Shown here piece after piece: positions 27,725 to 36,966 of a stretch of DNA of 64,000 nt. Below the pieces are notes generated by a model. That model saw only the letters and a list, made by a program, of their open reading frames with translations, was not told the DNA's origin and did not search any database. Each line of letters begins with the position of its first letter. Positions within the stretch are counted from its first letter, which is position 1. Origin of the DNA: CAIWHR01 sp963843595 (GTDB taxonomy: Bacteria > Pseudomonadota > Gammaproteobacteria > Burkholderiales > Casimicrobiaceae). The stretch spans positions 62,001 to 126,000 of the forward strand of contig CAWJLG010000014.1 of NCBI GenBank assembly GCA_963843595.1. Direction: 5' to 3'. The position numbers and the translations under genes are program-made.

Positions 27725-29332
27725 ATGGCAGCCAAGGTCTTGCTATTTCATCAGGAAGCCCGGGAGAAGGTCTGCGCGGGATTGAACATCCTTGCGGCCG
27801 CGGTGAAGGTGACGCTCGGCCCCAAGGGGCGACTGGTGATGCTCGAGCGGCCGTTCGGCGCACCCACGGTGATCAACTCCGGCGTCATCGTCGCGAGGGA
27901 GATCGAGCTCGAAGATCCGTTCGAGAATCTGGGCGCGCAGATGGCGCGCGAGGTCGCCGCGAAGACGTCCGAAACGGCCGGCGACGGGACGACGACGGCG
28001 ACGATCCTCGCCCAGGCCATGGTGAACGAAGGCATGAAATACGTCGCGGCCGGACTCGATCCGATGGAACTCAAGCGCGGCATCGACGCGTCCGTCGAGG
28101 CCGTGATCGCCGAGCTCAAGCGCAACTCCATGCCGTGCAGCGGGACCGAGGCCATTGCGCAGGTCGGCACGATCTCGGCGAATGGCGACGTCTCGATCGG
28201 CGAGATGATCGCCAAGGCGATGGCCAAGGTCGGCGACAACGGCGTGATCAAGACCGAGGACGGGAGAGGAACCGCCAACGAGCTCGACGTCGTCGAGGGC
28301 ATGCAGTTCGATCGGGGCTTCCTGTCCCCCTACTTCATCAACGATCCGGAGAAGCAGCGTGTCGTGCTTGAAGATCTCTACGTACTCGTCCACGACAAGC
28401 CGATCTCGAGCATCCGCGATCTGCTGCCGCTGCTCGAGCAGATCTCGAGCGAGAACCGTCCATTGCTGGTCATCGCCGAGGACGTCACCGGCGAAGCGCT
28501 GGCCACGCTCGTCGTCAACGCGATGCGCGGCACCCTCAAGGCTTGCGCCGTCAAGGCGCCGGGATTCGGCGATCGGCGCAAGGCGATGCTCGAGGACATC
28601 GCGATTATCACCGGCGCCACGGTCATATCGGACGAAACCGGGCTCAAGCTCGAGAGCGCGACCCTTGCGCAGCTCGGGCGGGTGCGCCGGATCGAGGTGG
28701 ACAAGGACGACACCACGCTGATCGGCAGCGCCGGCGCGCCCGACCGGATCAACGCACGCATTGCGCAGATCCGCACGGCCATCGACGAGGCGACCAGCGA
28801 GTACGACCGGAAGCAACTCGAGGAGCGTGCGGCGCGTCTCGCGGGAGGCGTGGCGTTGATCAAGATCGGCGCATCGACGGAAACCGAGATGCGGGAAAAG
28901 AAGTCGCGGGTCGAGGACGCGGTGCACGCCACGCGCGCGGCGGTCGCGGAAGGCATCGGCCCGGGCGGCGGTGTCGCGCTGCTACGTGCGCGGCGGGTGC
29001 TCGACGTGTCCCCGGGGAGATCGCTCGCGCAGGACGCGGGCCTCCGAATCGTCCGGCGTGCGCTCGAGGAACCGTTGCGCCAGATCGTCGCCAATGCGGG
29101 CGGCGAGCCGTCGGTCGTGCTCGAGCGGGTGGTCTCGGGCACCGGCAACTTCGGCTACAACGCCGCGAACGATACCTACGGCGACCTGGTGGAGATGGGC
29201 ATCATCGACCCGACCAAGGTCACCCGGCTGGGCCTTCAGAACGCGGCGTCGATCGCGAGCCTGATCCTGACCACCGACTGTGTCATCGTCGAACAGCACC
29301 GATCGACCGGTGCGCAGGAAGGGCCGATGTAG
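27725..29332 (+). CDS. groEL: GroEL-type chaperonin paralogue with altered ATPase site
   Basis: The 535-residue protein is a group I chaperonin: TLGPKGR near residue 31, AGDGTTTAT near 85 (Asp87 region kept), GPGGGVALL near 413 and KKSRVEDAVHATRAAV holding the counterpart of Asp398. At residue 52, where E. coli GroEL has the ATPase residue Asp (TKDGV), this protein reads INSGV, so Asp52 is Ser and Lys51 is Asn. The C-terminus ends RSTGAQEGPM with no Gly-Gly-Met tail. No groES lies nearby, which suggests a second, specialised copy. It follows the Usp-like gene by 145 bases and may share its transcript or use its own promoter. Confidence 0.93.
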   Translation: MAAKVLLFHQEAREKVCAGLNILAAAVKVTLGPKGRLVMLERPFGAPTVINSGVIVAREIELEDPFENLGAQMAREVAAKTSETAGDGTTTATILAQAMVNEGMKYVAAGLDPMELKRGIDASVEAVIAELKRNSMPCSGTEAIAQVGTISANGDVSIGEMIAKAMAKVGDNGVIKTEDGRGTANELDVVEGMQFDRGFLSPYFINDPEKQRVVLEDLYVLVHDKPISSIRDLLPLLEQISSENRPLLVIAEDVTGEALATLVVNAMRGTLKACAVKAPGFGDRRKAMLEDIAIITGATVISDETGLKLESATLAQLGRVRRIEVDKDDTTLIGSAGAPDRINARIAQIRTAIDEATSEYDRKQLEERAARLAGGVALIKIGASTETEMREKKSRVEDAVHATRAAVAEGIGPGGGVALLRARRVLDVSPGRSLAQDAGLRIVRRALEEPLRQIVANAGGEPSVVLERVVSGTGNFGYNAANDTYGDLVEMGIIDPTKVTRLGLQNAASIASLILTTDCVIVEQHRSTGAQEGPM

Positions 29333-29440
29333 ACCGGCCCGTCGCGCCTGTTCGCCCCGGAGGTCCCGGACTTCGCGTTCCGGTCTAAAGCGATGACGAC
29401 CGACGAGCGGTACAGCGCCGCGGCGCGCTCGCGGATCTTC

Positions 29441-29446
29441 TATAAT
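29441..29446 (+). promoter_or_regulatory. -10 element before the SYLF gene
   Basis: TATAAT is a perfect -10 hexamer 49 bases before the ATG of the SYLF-domain gene. No good -35 element is visible 17 bases upstream. Confidence 0.45.
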
Positions 29447-29495
29447 TCGCACCGTGCGCTCGTCGAGCGCGCTTGCAGTGTTTCGGGGAATCGCC

Positions 29496-30053
29496 ATGCG
29501 CGGAGTTGTCCTGTCCCGAGCGGTCCTTCTGCCGGTTGCCGCCATGACGCTGGCCGCGACCGCATTGCCGGCCGCCGCCGCCGGTGACGCCGCCCTCGAC
29601 GCGGACGCGCGCGCTGCCTACAACCGGCTGGTCGCGTCGGTGCCCGCCGCCAAGGCACTCGGCAACGACGCAGTCGCGGTCCTGGTGTTCCCGAAGATCA
29701 CCAAGGCCGGGTTGATGGTCGGCGGCCAGTATGGCGACGGCGTGCTGCTCCGGGGCGGCAAGCCCGCGGGTTATTACAACACCTCCGGCGCTTCCTATGG
29801 GCTGCAGGCCGGCGCCCAGCAGTTCGGCTACGCGATGTTCTTCATGAACGAACGTGCCCTCAAGGCCCTGACCGAGGCCGACGGCTTCGAAGTCGGGGTC
29901 GGCCCCAGTGTCGTCGTGGTCGACGAAGGGATGGGCAAGTCGCTGACCACGATGAACGCCAAGGGGGACGTCTACGCGTTCGTCTTCGGCCAGAAGGGGC
30001 TGATGGGAGGCGTCGGCCTGCAGGGCAACAAGATCACGCGGCTCGCCAAGTAG
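29496..30053 (+). CDS. SYLF (YSC84-like) domain lipid-binding exported protein
   Basis: The 185-residue protein has a signal peptide (MRGVVLSRAVLLPVAAMTLAATALPAAAA). A SYLF/YSC84 domain follows: AVAVLVFPKITKAGLMVGGQYGDG, YYNTSGASYGLQAGAQQFGYAM, and GFEVGVGPSVVVVDEG. The domain binds phosphoinositide-type lipids in eukaryotes; in bacteria these proteins are periplasmic or outer-membrane associated with unclear roles. The ATG at 29496 opens directly on the signal peptide, with GGGGA upstream. It is a single gene behind its own -10 element. Confidence 0.88.
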   Translation: MRGVVLSRAVLLPVAAMTLAATALPAAAAGDAALDADARAAYNRLVASVPAAKALGNDAVAVLVFPKITKAGLMVGGQYGDGVLLRGGKPAGYYNTSGASYGLQAGAQQFGYAMFFMNERALKALTEADGFEVGVGPSVVVVDEGMGKSLTTMNAKGDVYAFVFGQKGLMGGVGLQGNKITRLAK

Positions 30054-30237
30054 CTCTCCGCCGGGATTCCGTGATCAGGGGGCGGATTCGACACCTCTCT
30101 GGACGTGATCGACCGGTTGCCGCGCTGGCGCCGCGTTCGCGCCGTCCACGGAAAGCGGTGATCCGGATTGCTGGAGCCTGCCCCACCCGTACACCCGCCG
30201 TTCACCTGCGATGCCGGAGCCGCAGGAGGAGACCGTC

Positions 30238-32478
30238 ATGCCAAAGTCAACATCGAAAATCCTGCATCGCGGTCTCTTCGCGGCGCTGACGCTCGCATCG
30301 CTCGCCGGCCACCACGCCACATTCGCCGCTGAAGCCGTGCCCGCACGAGCACCAGGCAACCCGCCGCGCATCGGCCTCGCCCTGTCGGGTGGCGGTGCGC
30401 GCGGCATCGCGCACGTCGGGGTGCTCAAGGTCCTGGAGGAACTCCGGGTGCCGATCAGCTGCGTGACCGGCACCAGCATGGGCGCGATCGTCGGCGCCAC
30501 CTTCGCCGCGGGAACGCCGCCGGCGGAAATGGAGAAGATGGTCCTCGCCGCCAACTGGGACGAGATCTTCCGCGACCGCCCTCCCCGCGACGAGATCGCC
30601 GTCCGGCGCAAGATCGACGACTACAAGACGTTGTTTGCGCCCGAATTCGGCGTCAAGGACGGCGGCCTGGCGTTGCCGAAGGGCGTCATCGCCGGCATCT
30701 CGATCGAATCGTTCTTCCGGGTGCTCGCCGAGCCGGCGTTCGGCGTCACCGATTTCAACAAGCTGCCGATCCCGTTCCACGCGATGGCCACCGACATCGA
30801 GACCGGTCAATCCGTCGTGCTCGATCACGGCAACATCGCGCAGGCGATGCGCGCCAGTATGTCGGTTCCCGGCGCCATCGCGCCGGTCGAGATCGACGGG
30901 CGACTGCTGGTCGACGGTGGCATCGCCAACAACCTTCCGATCGACGAGGCGCGCAAGATGTGCGCCGACGTCGTGATCGCGGTCAACATTTCCACGCCAC
31001 CGCTGAAGCGCAAGGAGATCACATCCGCGCTGTCCGTCGTCGGGCAGCTCATCAATTTTCTGGGCATGCAGACGGTCGACGAGCAGCTGAAGAGCCTCGG
31101 CCCGAAGGACGTGCTCATTGCGCCGGATCTCGGCGACATCTCCGCGGCCACGTTCGAACGCTCGGCGGATGCCATCAGGGTCGGCGAGCAGGCGACGCGC
31201 GCGATGGCCGATTCGCTCAAACGCTACAGCCTGCCGCCGGCGCAGTACGCGGCGTTGCGCGCGACGCAGGTGGCCGAGCGCAAGGCGCTGGGCACCGTCG
31301 ACGAGATCCGCGTCGAAGGGCTGGAGCGCATGAATCCTGAGATGGTTCGCGCGCAAGTCGAGAGCAAGCCCGGCGAGCCGCTCTCCGAGGAGAAGATCGG
31401 CGCCGATCTGCGGCGCATCTACGGCCGCGGCGGCATAGAGAGCATCACCTACCACCTCGCCGGGGATGGCGGCCCGCGCGCCATGGTCATCGAGCCGCGT
31501 GAGCAGTCGTGGGGACCCGATTACCTGAGGTTCGGCCTGGGACTCGCGAGCGACTTCCAGGGCGACAACATGTTCAACGTGCTGGTTCAGTACCGCAGGA
31601 CCTGGCTGAACCGCCTGGGCGGCGAGTGGCTGACCGAAGGCCAAGTCGGGCAGAACACGCATCTGTTCAGCGAGTTCTATCAGCCCTTGAACGAGGCGGG
31701 CAACTGGTTCGTGGCTCCCTACGGCCTGATCGGCCGGCAATCGCGCGCCGTCTTTGCCGGCGAGGACAAGGTCGCCGACTACCGGGTCAGCCTGGGACAG
31801 GTCGGACTCGACGGGGGAGCGGTTCTCGGCACGTGGGGGCAGTTACGCGTGGGTCCGGTATGGTCGCGCGTCGATGCGCGTGTCGACACGGGTTCTCCGC
31901 TCCTGCCGTCGGTCAAGGAAACCACCGCGGGGCTTCGGGCGGCGCTGTTCGTCGACCAGACCGATCAAGCCTATTTTCCGACTCACGGCTTTGCGGTGGG
32001 AGGGTCCGCTTATGCCGCCATGGAGTCGTTCGGATCGGCCAGCAATTACCAGCGGCTCGAAGGCATCTTCCGCGGAGCGTGGAGCTGGGGACCCCACACG
32101 CTGAGCTACGCGGTTAACGGCGGCACCGACCTGGGTTCGGACATGCCGGCGTACGAATCCTTCACGCTGGGCGGCCCGCTGCGTCTGTCGGCTTACCGCG
32201 TCAACCAGTTCGCCGGCCGCGAATATGCATTCGCCCGAATGATGTACTACAACCGCATTTTCCCGTTGCCGGACCTCCTGGGAAGCGGAGTCTTCGCCGG
32301 CGCTTCGGCCGAAGTCGGGCGCATGAACGACCGGTTCGACGGTCTTCCCTCGGCGGGCACGCTGTGGTCCGGGTCCCTCTTCCTGGGCGCGAACACCTTT
32401 GCCGGCCCCGCCTACCTGGGCCTCGGTTTCGGCGAATCCGGAAACTGGAGTCTGTACCTGCTGCTCGGCGCGCCGTGA
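30238..32478 (+). CDS. patatin-like phospholipase of type Vd autotransporter architecture
   Basis: The 746-residue protein starts with a signal peptide and then has a patatin domain (about 40-320): oxyanion loop SGGGARG, nucleophile elbow GTSMG (Ser) and DGG with the catalytic Asp. A POTRA-like segment follows (about 355-425, TVDEIRVEGLERMNPEMVRAQ), then a region rich in alternating hydrophobic strands (FGLGLASDFQGDN) ending in an outer-membrane barrel. This is the PlpD-type type Vd layout, in which the barrel exports the patatin lipase. The start has AGGAGGAG at -14. It probably acts as a surface phospholipase A1. Confidence 0.9.
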   Translation: MPKSTSKILHRGLFAALTLASLAGHHATFAAEAVPARAPGNPPRIGLALSGGGARGIAHVGVLKVLEELRVPISCVTGTSMGAIVGATFAAGTPPAEMEKMVLAANWDEIFRDRPPRDEIAVRRKIDDYKTLFAPEFGVKDGGLALPKGVIAGISIESFFRVLAEPAFGVTDFNKLPIPFHAMATDIETGQSVVLDHGNIAQAMRASMSVPGAIAPVEIDGRLLVDGGIANNLPIDEARKMCADVVIAVNISTPPLKRKEITSALSVVGQLINFLGMQTVDEQLKSLGPKDVLIAPDLGDISAATFERSADAIRVGEQATRAMADSLKRYSLPPAQYAALRATQVAERKALGTVDEIRVEGLERMNPEMVRAQVESKPGEPLSEEKIGADLRRIYGRGGIESITYHLAGDGGPRAMVIEPREQSWGPDYLRFGLGLASDFQGDNMFNVLVQYRRTWLNRLGGEWLTEGQVGQNTHLFSEFYQPLNEAGNWFVAPYGLIGRQSRAVFAGEDKVADYRVSLGQVGLDGGAVLGTWGQLRVGPVWSRVDARVDTGSPLLPSVKETTAGLRAALFVDQTDQAYFPTHGFAVGGSAYAAMESFGSASNYQRLEGIFRGAWSWGPHTLSYAVNGGTDLGSDMPAYESFTLGGPLRLSAYRVNQFAGREYAFARMMYYNRIFPLPDLLGSGVFAGASAEVGRMNDRFDGLPSAGTLWSGSLFLGANTFAGPAYLGLGFGESGNWSLYLLLGAP

Positions 32479-32681
32479 GCGACCTCGCGCCGTCTTCAGC
32501 GGCGGCTGCGTCGCGTTTGGGGTCCAATGCACTCGTCGCGTTGCACCGCGCGGCGCGCGCGGGCGATGGTAACCGACGCCGGTCCCGCGCGACGCCGAGT
32601 CCGGGCCAGGACCAGGCAAATGCGTTCCCGACGCTGCGGCAAGCGCCGGGGCCGCCGGCTGGCTCGGGCACGTTGGCGCGA

Positions 32682-33380
32682 CTATGCCCCGCCTTCGTCG
32701 CCGACGCGCATCGCGTCAAGCGTCCTGGAGTGAAAGTCCATCCAGTAGATCACCCCCGCGACGACGACGCTCGCGGCAATGAAGATCCAGGGCTGCGCCA
32801 GCCAGCAGACGACCGGAATGGCGAAGTAGTAGCAGCGCAGGCCCTTGATGAAGTTTTCGCCGGCAAGACTCATCAGCCGTCCCGCCACCGCCGTCGCCCG
32901 GTCCGTTTCCGGATCGCTGCGCGCGGGATTCGGCATGGCGCCCATGTAGATGGTCACCAGGTTGAACTGGCGCAGCGACCACGTGAAGCGAAAGAACGCC
33001 ACGACGAAGACGAGGATCGCGACCAGCACCTTGATTTCAAGCGCCTGCTGCGAGGCCTCGATCGCGAAAGGTAGGTTCTTGACGGCCTCGACGCTCTTCA
33101 GCGCGGTGCCGAGCAGCGCCAGCAGCCCTCCGAGGATCAGCGCGGTCGTCGACGAGAAGAAAGTCGCGCTGTGGATCAGGTGGCCGATGAGGCCGGCGTC
33201 GGCGATGCGAATGTCGCGTCGTTGGGCCTCGCGCATCCACGCCGAGCGCACGGGCCGGATGAGGTCATGCACACCCGGATGCCGCGCGCTGCGATGCGCG
33301 ATCAGCCAATCGGTGCCCAACCAGCATGCCACGAACACCAGCAAGGCGGCGTAGTCCGGTCCGTGTAAGTCGATGTTCAC
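32682..33380 (-). CDS. DUF599 family membrane protein
   Basis: The 232-residue protein has four predicted transmembrane segments (ALLVFVACWLGTDWLI, TALILGGLLALLGTAL, KVLVAILVFVVAFFRFTWS, YYFAIPVVCWLAQPWIFIAASVVV). Family features include the patch SARHPGVHDLIRPVRSAWMRE and RFTWSLRQFNLVTIYMGAMP. No function is known for DUF599. The GTG at 33380 (VNIDLHGPDYAALL) is chosen because a GGGAGA lies upstream; frames open further upstream have no family resemblance. The gene points away from the Ig-repeat gene, and the 203 bases after its stop hold nothing recognisable. Confidence 0.82.
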   Translation of the reverse strand: MNIDLHGPDYAALLVFVACWLGTDWLIAHRSARHPGVHDLIRPVRSAWMREAQRRDIRIADAGLIGHLIHSATFFSSTTALILGGLLALLGTALKSVEAVKNLPFAIEASQQALEIKVLVAILVFVVAFFRFTWSLRQFNLVTIYMGAMPNPARSDPETDRATAVAGRLMSLAGENFIKGLRCYYFAIPVVCWLAQPWIFIAASVVVAGVIYWMDFHSRTLDAMRVGDEGGA

Positions 33381-33609
33381 CCCGCGATCTCCCGCGACGA
33401 ATCTGCCATGTTCCGCACGGAACATCCACCCTTTCCGCCCGCCAGCGCGTCGGCGACCACCGGCCCGGCGTCCGGCGCCGACCGACGGCCGGTTCTTGTG
33501 GCGACCGTCCGCCGCAATTACCATGACAATGGCATAAATCGCGCAGCGACCGGCTCAAGGCGGTTCGCGGGCGCGGCCCCGTCCCGTTGCCGCCCGGAGA
33601 CCCTCGTTC

Positions 33610-35256
33610 ATGCGCCCGCCTTTCGTACACCTCCTGCTGGTCTTTTTCCTCGCGTTTCCGGCGGCGACCGCCGGATTCGCCCAGTGCCCGGCGTCGCTGC
33701 CGGCATTGGGGGCCATCCCTCCCGCCCCGCTGCCGCTCTTCGCTGCGGACAACTGGTGGAACCTCGACATCTCCGCCGCCCCCGTCGATACGGGTTCGGC
33801 GGCGTACATCGCGTTCATCAACAACGGCGGCACGCGACGCCTGCATCCCGACTTCGGCGGCGAGGCCGCGCCCGGAAGCGTCGACATCTACGGCATGCCG
33901 TGGGCGACCGTCGACGGGGCGCAGGCGAAAAAGGCGGTGACGTTCCAGTACTGGGACGAGAGCGACGGCGTCGACATGGCGACCGGCCAGGGAGTTCCGT
34001 TCTACCCGATTCCGGCGCAGGCGATCACGCAGCCGCACTGGATCGAGGGCGGAGCGCCCGGCAACGTCGATCAGCGCAGCCAGTCCGACCGCCACCTCCT
34101 TGTCATCGACTGCACGAACCGCCACCTCTACGAGCTCTACAACGTCTACTACGACACGGCGGCCGCGAAGTGGTATGCCGGCTCCGGCGCCTTCTTCGAC
34201 ATGAACACGAACGACCGCCGGCCCGAGACGTGGACGTCCGCCGACGCGGCGGGCCTCGCGATCTTTCCCGGCCTCGTCCGCTACGACGAGGCGTGGAACG
34301 CCGCGATCACCGACATCGGACACGCGTTCCGCGTCACCGTCCGCGCGACGAACGGCTACGTCTGGCCCGCGTCGCATCGCGCCGGGTCGACCGTCGGCGC
34401 GCTGCCCATGGGCGCGCGACTGCGCCTGAAGTCCAGCGCGGGCGGGCAGGATCCCGCGTTGCGCACCGCCGATCCGAACGTGCAGAAGATCTTCCGCGCC
34501 ATGCAGAAGTACGGGCTCATCGTCGCCGACAACGGCTCCGACCTGTACGTCACGGGCACGTTCGACACGCGCTGGAACAACGACATTCTCAACCCGGCGT
34601 TCGCATTGCTCACCGCGAGCGACTTCGAGGTGGTGCAGCTGGGCTGGAAGCCCGCCACGCCGACCACGCCGGCGCTCGGTTCGCTGAGCGTGAGCCCGAG
34701 CTCGGTGGTCGGCGGCGGCACGGCGACCGGAACCGTGAATCTCACCAGCGCGGCACCCGCGGGAGGTGCGCTCGTCGCGCTCGTCAGCGCCAGCGCGGCG
34801 GTCACGGTTCCGGCCAGCGTGACGGTCGGCGCCGGCGCCAATGCCGCGACGTTCGGCGTCGTCACCGCGGCCGTTCCGCTGCCGACTTCGACCACGGTGT
34901 CGGCGAGCTACGGCGGCATCACGAAGACGACGACGCTCACCGTCCAGCCGCCGAGCGCCCCGCCGCCCGCGCTCACCGGACTCACGCTCAGCCCGACGAG
35001 CGTCGCCGGCGGACGGCCGACCACGGGAACCGTGGCGCTGAGCGCCGCGGCGCCCGCCGGCGGGGTCACCGTGACGCTCGCCAGCTCGAACTCTGCGCTG
35101 GTCACCGTGCCCGCCGTCGTGCTCGTGCCCACCGGCGCGAAGGCCGCGACGTTCACCGTGGCCACCGCGACGACACGCACCAAGACTTCGGTGACGATCA
35201 CGGCGGCCGCGGCCGGCGTGACGAAGAGCGCGAAGCTTGTCGTCAAGCGCCGGTAG
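33610..35256 (+). CDS. secreted protein with two C-terminal Ig-like repeats
   Basis: The 548-residue protein has a signal peptide (MRPPFVHLLLVFFLAFPAATAGFAQ). The catalytic-looking N-terminal region (about 35-350) has the motifs LFAADNWWNLDIS, HLLVIDCTNRHLYELYN, YDEAWNAAITDIGHAFRVTV and WPASHRAG; I cannot assign it to a named family. Two tandem Ig-like repeats of about 95 residues follow (starting LGSLSVSPSSVVGGGTATGT and LTGLTLSPTSVAGGRPTTGT), rich in Thr, Val and Ala. They resemble bacterial adhesin-type repeats that present a domain away from the cell. There is no LPxTG or barrel anchor. Confidence 0.7.
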   Translation: MRPPFVHLLLVFFLAFPAATAGFAQCPASLPALGAIPPAPLPLFAADNWWNLDISAAPVDTGSAAYIAFINNGGTRRLHPDFGGEAAPGSVDIYGMPWATVDGAQAKKAVTFQYWDESDGVDMATGQGVPFYPIPAQAITQPHWIEGGAPGNVDQRSQSDRHLLVIDCTNRHLYELYNVYYDTAAAKWYAGSGAFFDMNTNDRRPETWTSADAAGLAIFPGLVRYDEAWNAAITDIGHAFRVTVRATNGYVWPASHRAGSTVGALPMGARLRLKSSAGGQDPALRTADPNVQKIFRAMQKYGLIVADNGSDLYVTGTFDTRWNNDILNPAFALLTASDFEVVQLGWKPATPTTPALGSLSVSPSSVVGGGTATGTVNLTSAAPAGGALVALVSASAAVTVPASVTVGAGANAATFGVVTAAVPLPTSTTVSASYGGITKTTTLTVQPPSAPPPALTGLTLSPTSVAGGRPTTGTVALSAAAPAGGVTVTLASSNSALVTVPAVVLVPTGAKAATFTVATATTRTKTSVTITAAAAGVTKSAKLVVKRR

Positions 35257-35312
35257 GTATTCGACGGCATGTCTCGGGCGCCGAGGCGAACCGGCCAGCC
35301 GGCCCGCGCGGC

Positions 35313-36851
35313 CTACCGTGCCACCGCCAGCAGCGGACCGATGAGCAGATACGTGAGCGCGGTGATGAGCAGGATGCCGCTGACGTTGAGCCAGAAGCCG
35401 GCTTTCATCATCTGCGGCATCCGAACGAGCCCGGTGCCGAAGACGATGGCATTGGGCGGCGTGCCCACCGGCATCATGAACGCGCAGCTCGCGGCGATCG
35501 TCGAGGGCAGGAGCAGAAGCGCCGGCGGCACGCCCAGCACCGGCGCCAGCGCGGCGAGGATCGGCAGCATCGTCGCCACCTGCGCTGTGTTCGACGTCAG
35601 CTCGGACATGAACACCATCAGCGCGATGACGACGAACACGACGGCCATCACCGGCCAGCCGGAGAAGCCGCGGGCGAGGCTGCCGATGAACTCGCCCACG
35701 CCGTTCGCCTCCGTCGCCGCGGCGAGCGCCAGGCCACCGCCGAACAGGATCAGCACACCCCACGGCAGCTTGACGGCGGTATCCCAGTCGCTGACGAACA
35801 GGCCCCGCTTGCGATCGACCGGGATGATGAACAGCGCGATCGCCGCCGCGACGGCGATCACCGGATCCGAAAGGTTGGCCAGGGGGGCGATGCCGCCGAT
35901 CTCTATGCCGGCCAGCAGCGGCCGGAACACCCACAGGAACACGGTGACGGCGAACACTGCCATCGTCGCGCGCTCACCGCGGTTCAGGGGGCCGAGCTTG
36001 CCGATCTCGTCGTTGACCCACGCGCGCCCGCCCTCGATCTCGCGGATCCGCGTCGGAAACAGCACACGCGTGTTGAGGAGCCACGCGAGCGGCAGGAACA
36101 ACAGCATCGCGGGGACTCCCACCAGCATCCACTTCAGGAACGAAATCTCGACGCCGTACGTCTGCTCGAAGAACCGGACGAAGATACCGTTGGGCGGCGA
36201 GCCGATGATCGTGCCCAGCCCGCCGATCGACGCCGCGTACGCGACGCCCAGCAGCAGCGACAGCGCGAGGTTCCGGTCGTCGGTGTTCTCCTGTGGAATG
36301 CCACCGTGTTCGGCGACCGTCTTTCCCGTGCGCCGGACAAGCGACAAATCGACGATCGACAGCGCGATCGGCACCATCATCGCCGCCGTCGCCGTGTTCG
36401 ACACCCACATGCTGACGAACGCCGTGGCGCCCATGATGCCGGCGACGATCGCCGCCGGCCGCGTACCGACCCACTTCAGCGCCTGGAACGCGATCCGCCG
36501 GTCGAGTCCCCAGCGCTGGATCGCGAGGGCGAGGACGAATCCGCCAAGGAAGAGGTAGATGACGTCGGCGCCGTAGTTCGCCGTCGTCTTGCCGAGCGGC
36601 ATGACGCCCAGCAGCGGAAAAGCGACGATGGGGAGCAGCGAGGTGACCTCGATCTCGACGGCCTCGGTCATCCACCAGGTCGCCATCCACACCATCATCG
36701 CGAGCGTCGCCCGCGTGGCGTGTCCGAGCGGCACGGCCTTGCCCGCCGCGTCGCGGTACTCGGCGGGGAGCACGAAATAGAGGACGAGTGCGAGAACGGG
36801 CCCCGCAACCAGCCCGAACCGGCGCACCCGTTGCTGCAGGTTCATCGTCAT
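35313..36851 (-). CDS. DASS/SLC13-family sodium-coupled dicarboxylate transporter
   Basis: The 512-residue membrane protein has about 11 hydrophobic helices and the two inverted Ser-Asn-Thr motifs that define the DASS (SLC13) family: SNTATAAMMVPIALS near residue 140 and SNTAQVATMLPILAAL near 425. Family members co-transport sodium with succinate, citrate or related C4 acids. The neighbouring dcu and aspA genes fit a C4-dicarboxylate role. It starts at the ATG at 36851 (MTMNLQQRV); a second ATG at 36845 is possible. It is 115 bases downstream of the dcuB remnant on the same strand. Confidence 0.88.
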   Translation of the reverse strand: MTMNLQQRVRRFGLVAGPVLALVLYFVLPAEYRDAAGKAVPLGHATRATLAMMVWMATWWMTEAVEIEVTSLLPIVAFPLLGVMPLGKTTANYGADVIYLFLGGFVLALAIQRWGLDRRIAFQALKWVGTRPAAIVAGIMGATAFVSMWVSNTATAAMMVPIALSIVDLSLVRRTGKTVAEHGGIPQENTDDRNLALSLLLGVAYAASIGGLGTIIGSPPNGIFVRFFEQTYGVEISFLKWMLVGVPAMLLFLPLAWLLNTRVLFPTRIREIEGGRAWVNDEIGKLGPLNRGERATMAVFAVTVFLWVFRPLLAGIEIGGIAPLANLSDPVIAVAAAIALFIIPVDRKRGLFVSDWDTAVKLPWGVLILFGGGLALAAATEANGVGEFIGSLARGFSGWPVMAVVFVVIALMVFMSELTSNTAQVATMLPILAALAPVLGVPPALLLLPSTIAASCAFMMPVGTPPNAIVFGTGLVRMPQMMKAGFWLNVSGILLITALTYLLIGPLLAVAR

Positions 36852-36966
36852 CCGGCCCGCGCCGCAACGGACGGCGCAGGCTGGCCGCGACCGGCGTCAG
36901 TCCACTCTTGACGCCGTTCGCGCCGCATCGCCGCCGCGCCGTCCCGTGCGCCGCACCCCGTTCGCG

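Noticed and set aside
29330..29387. Intrinsic terminator of groEL formed by TAGACCGG and CCGGTCTA
   Set aside because: The loop is 42 bases long and no T-tract follows the second arm.
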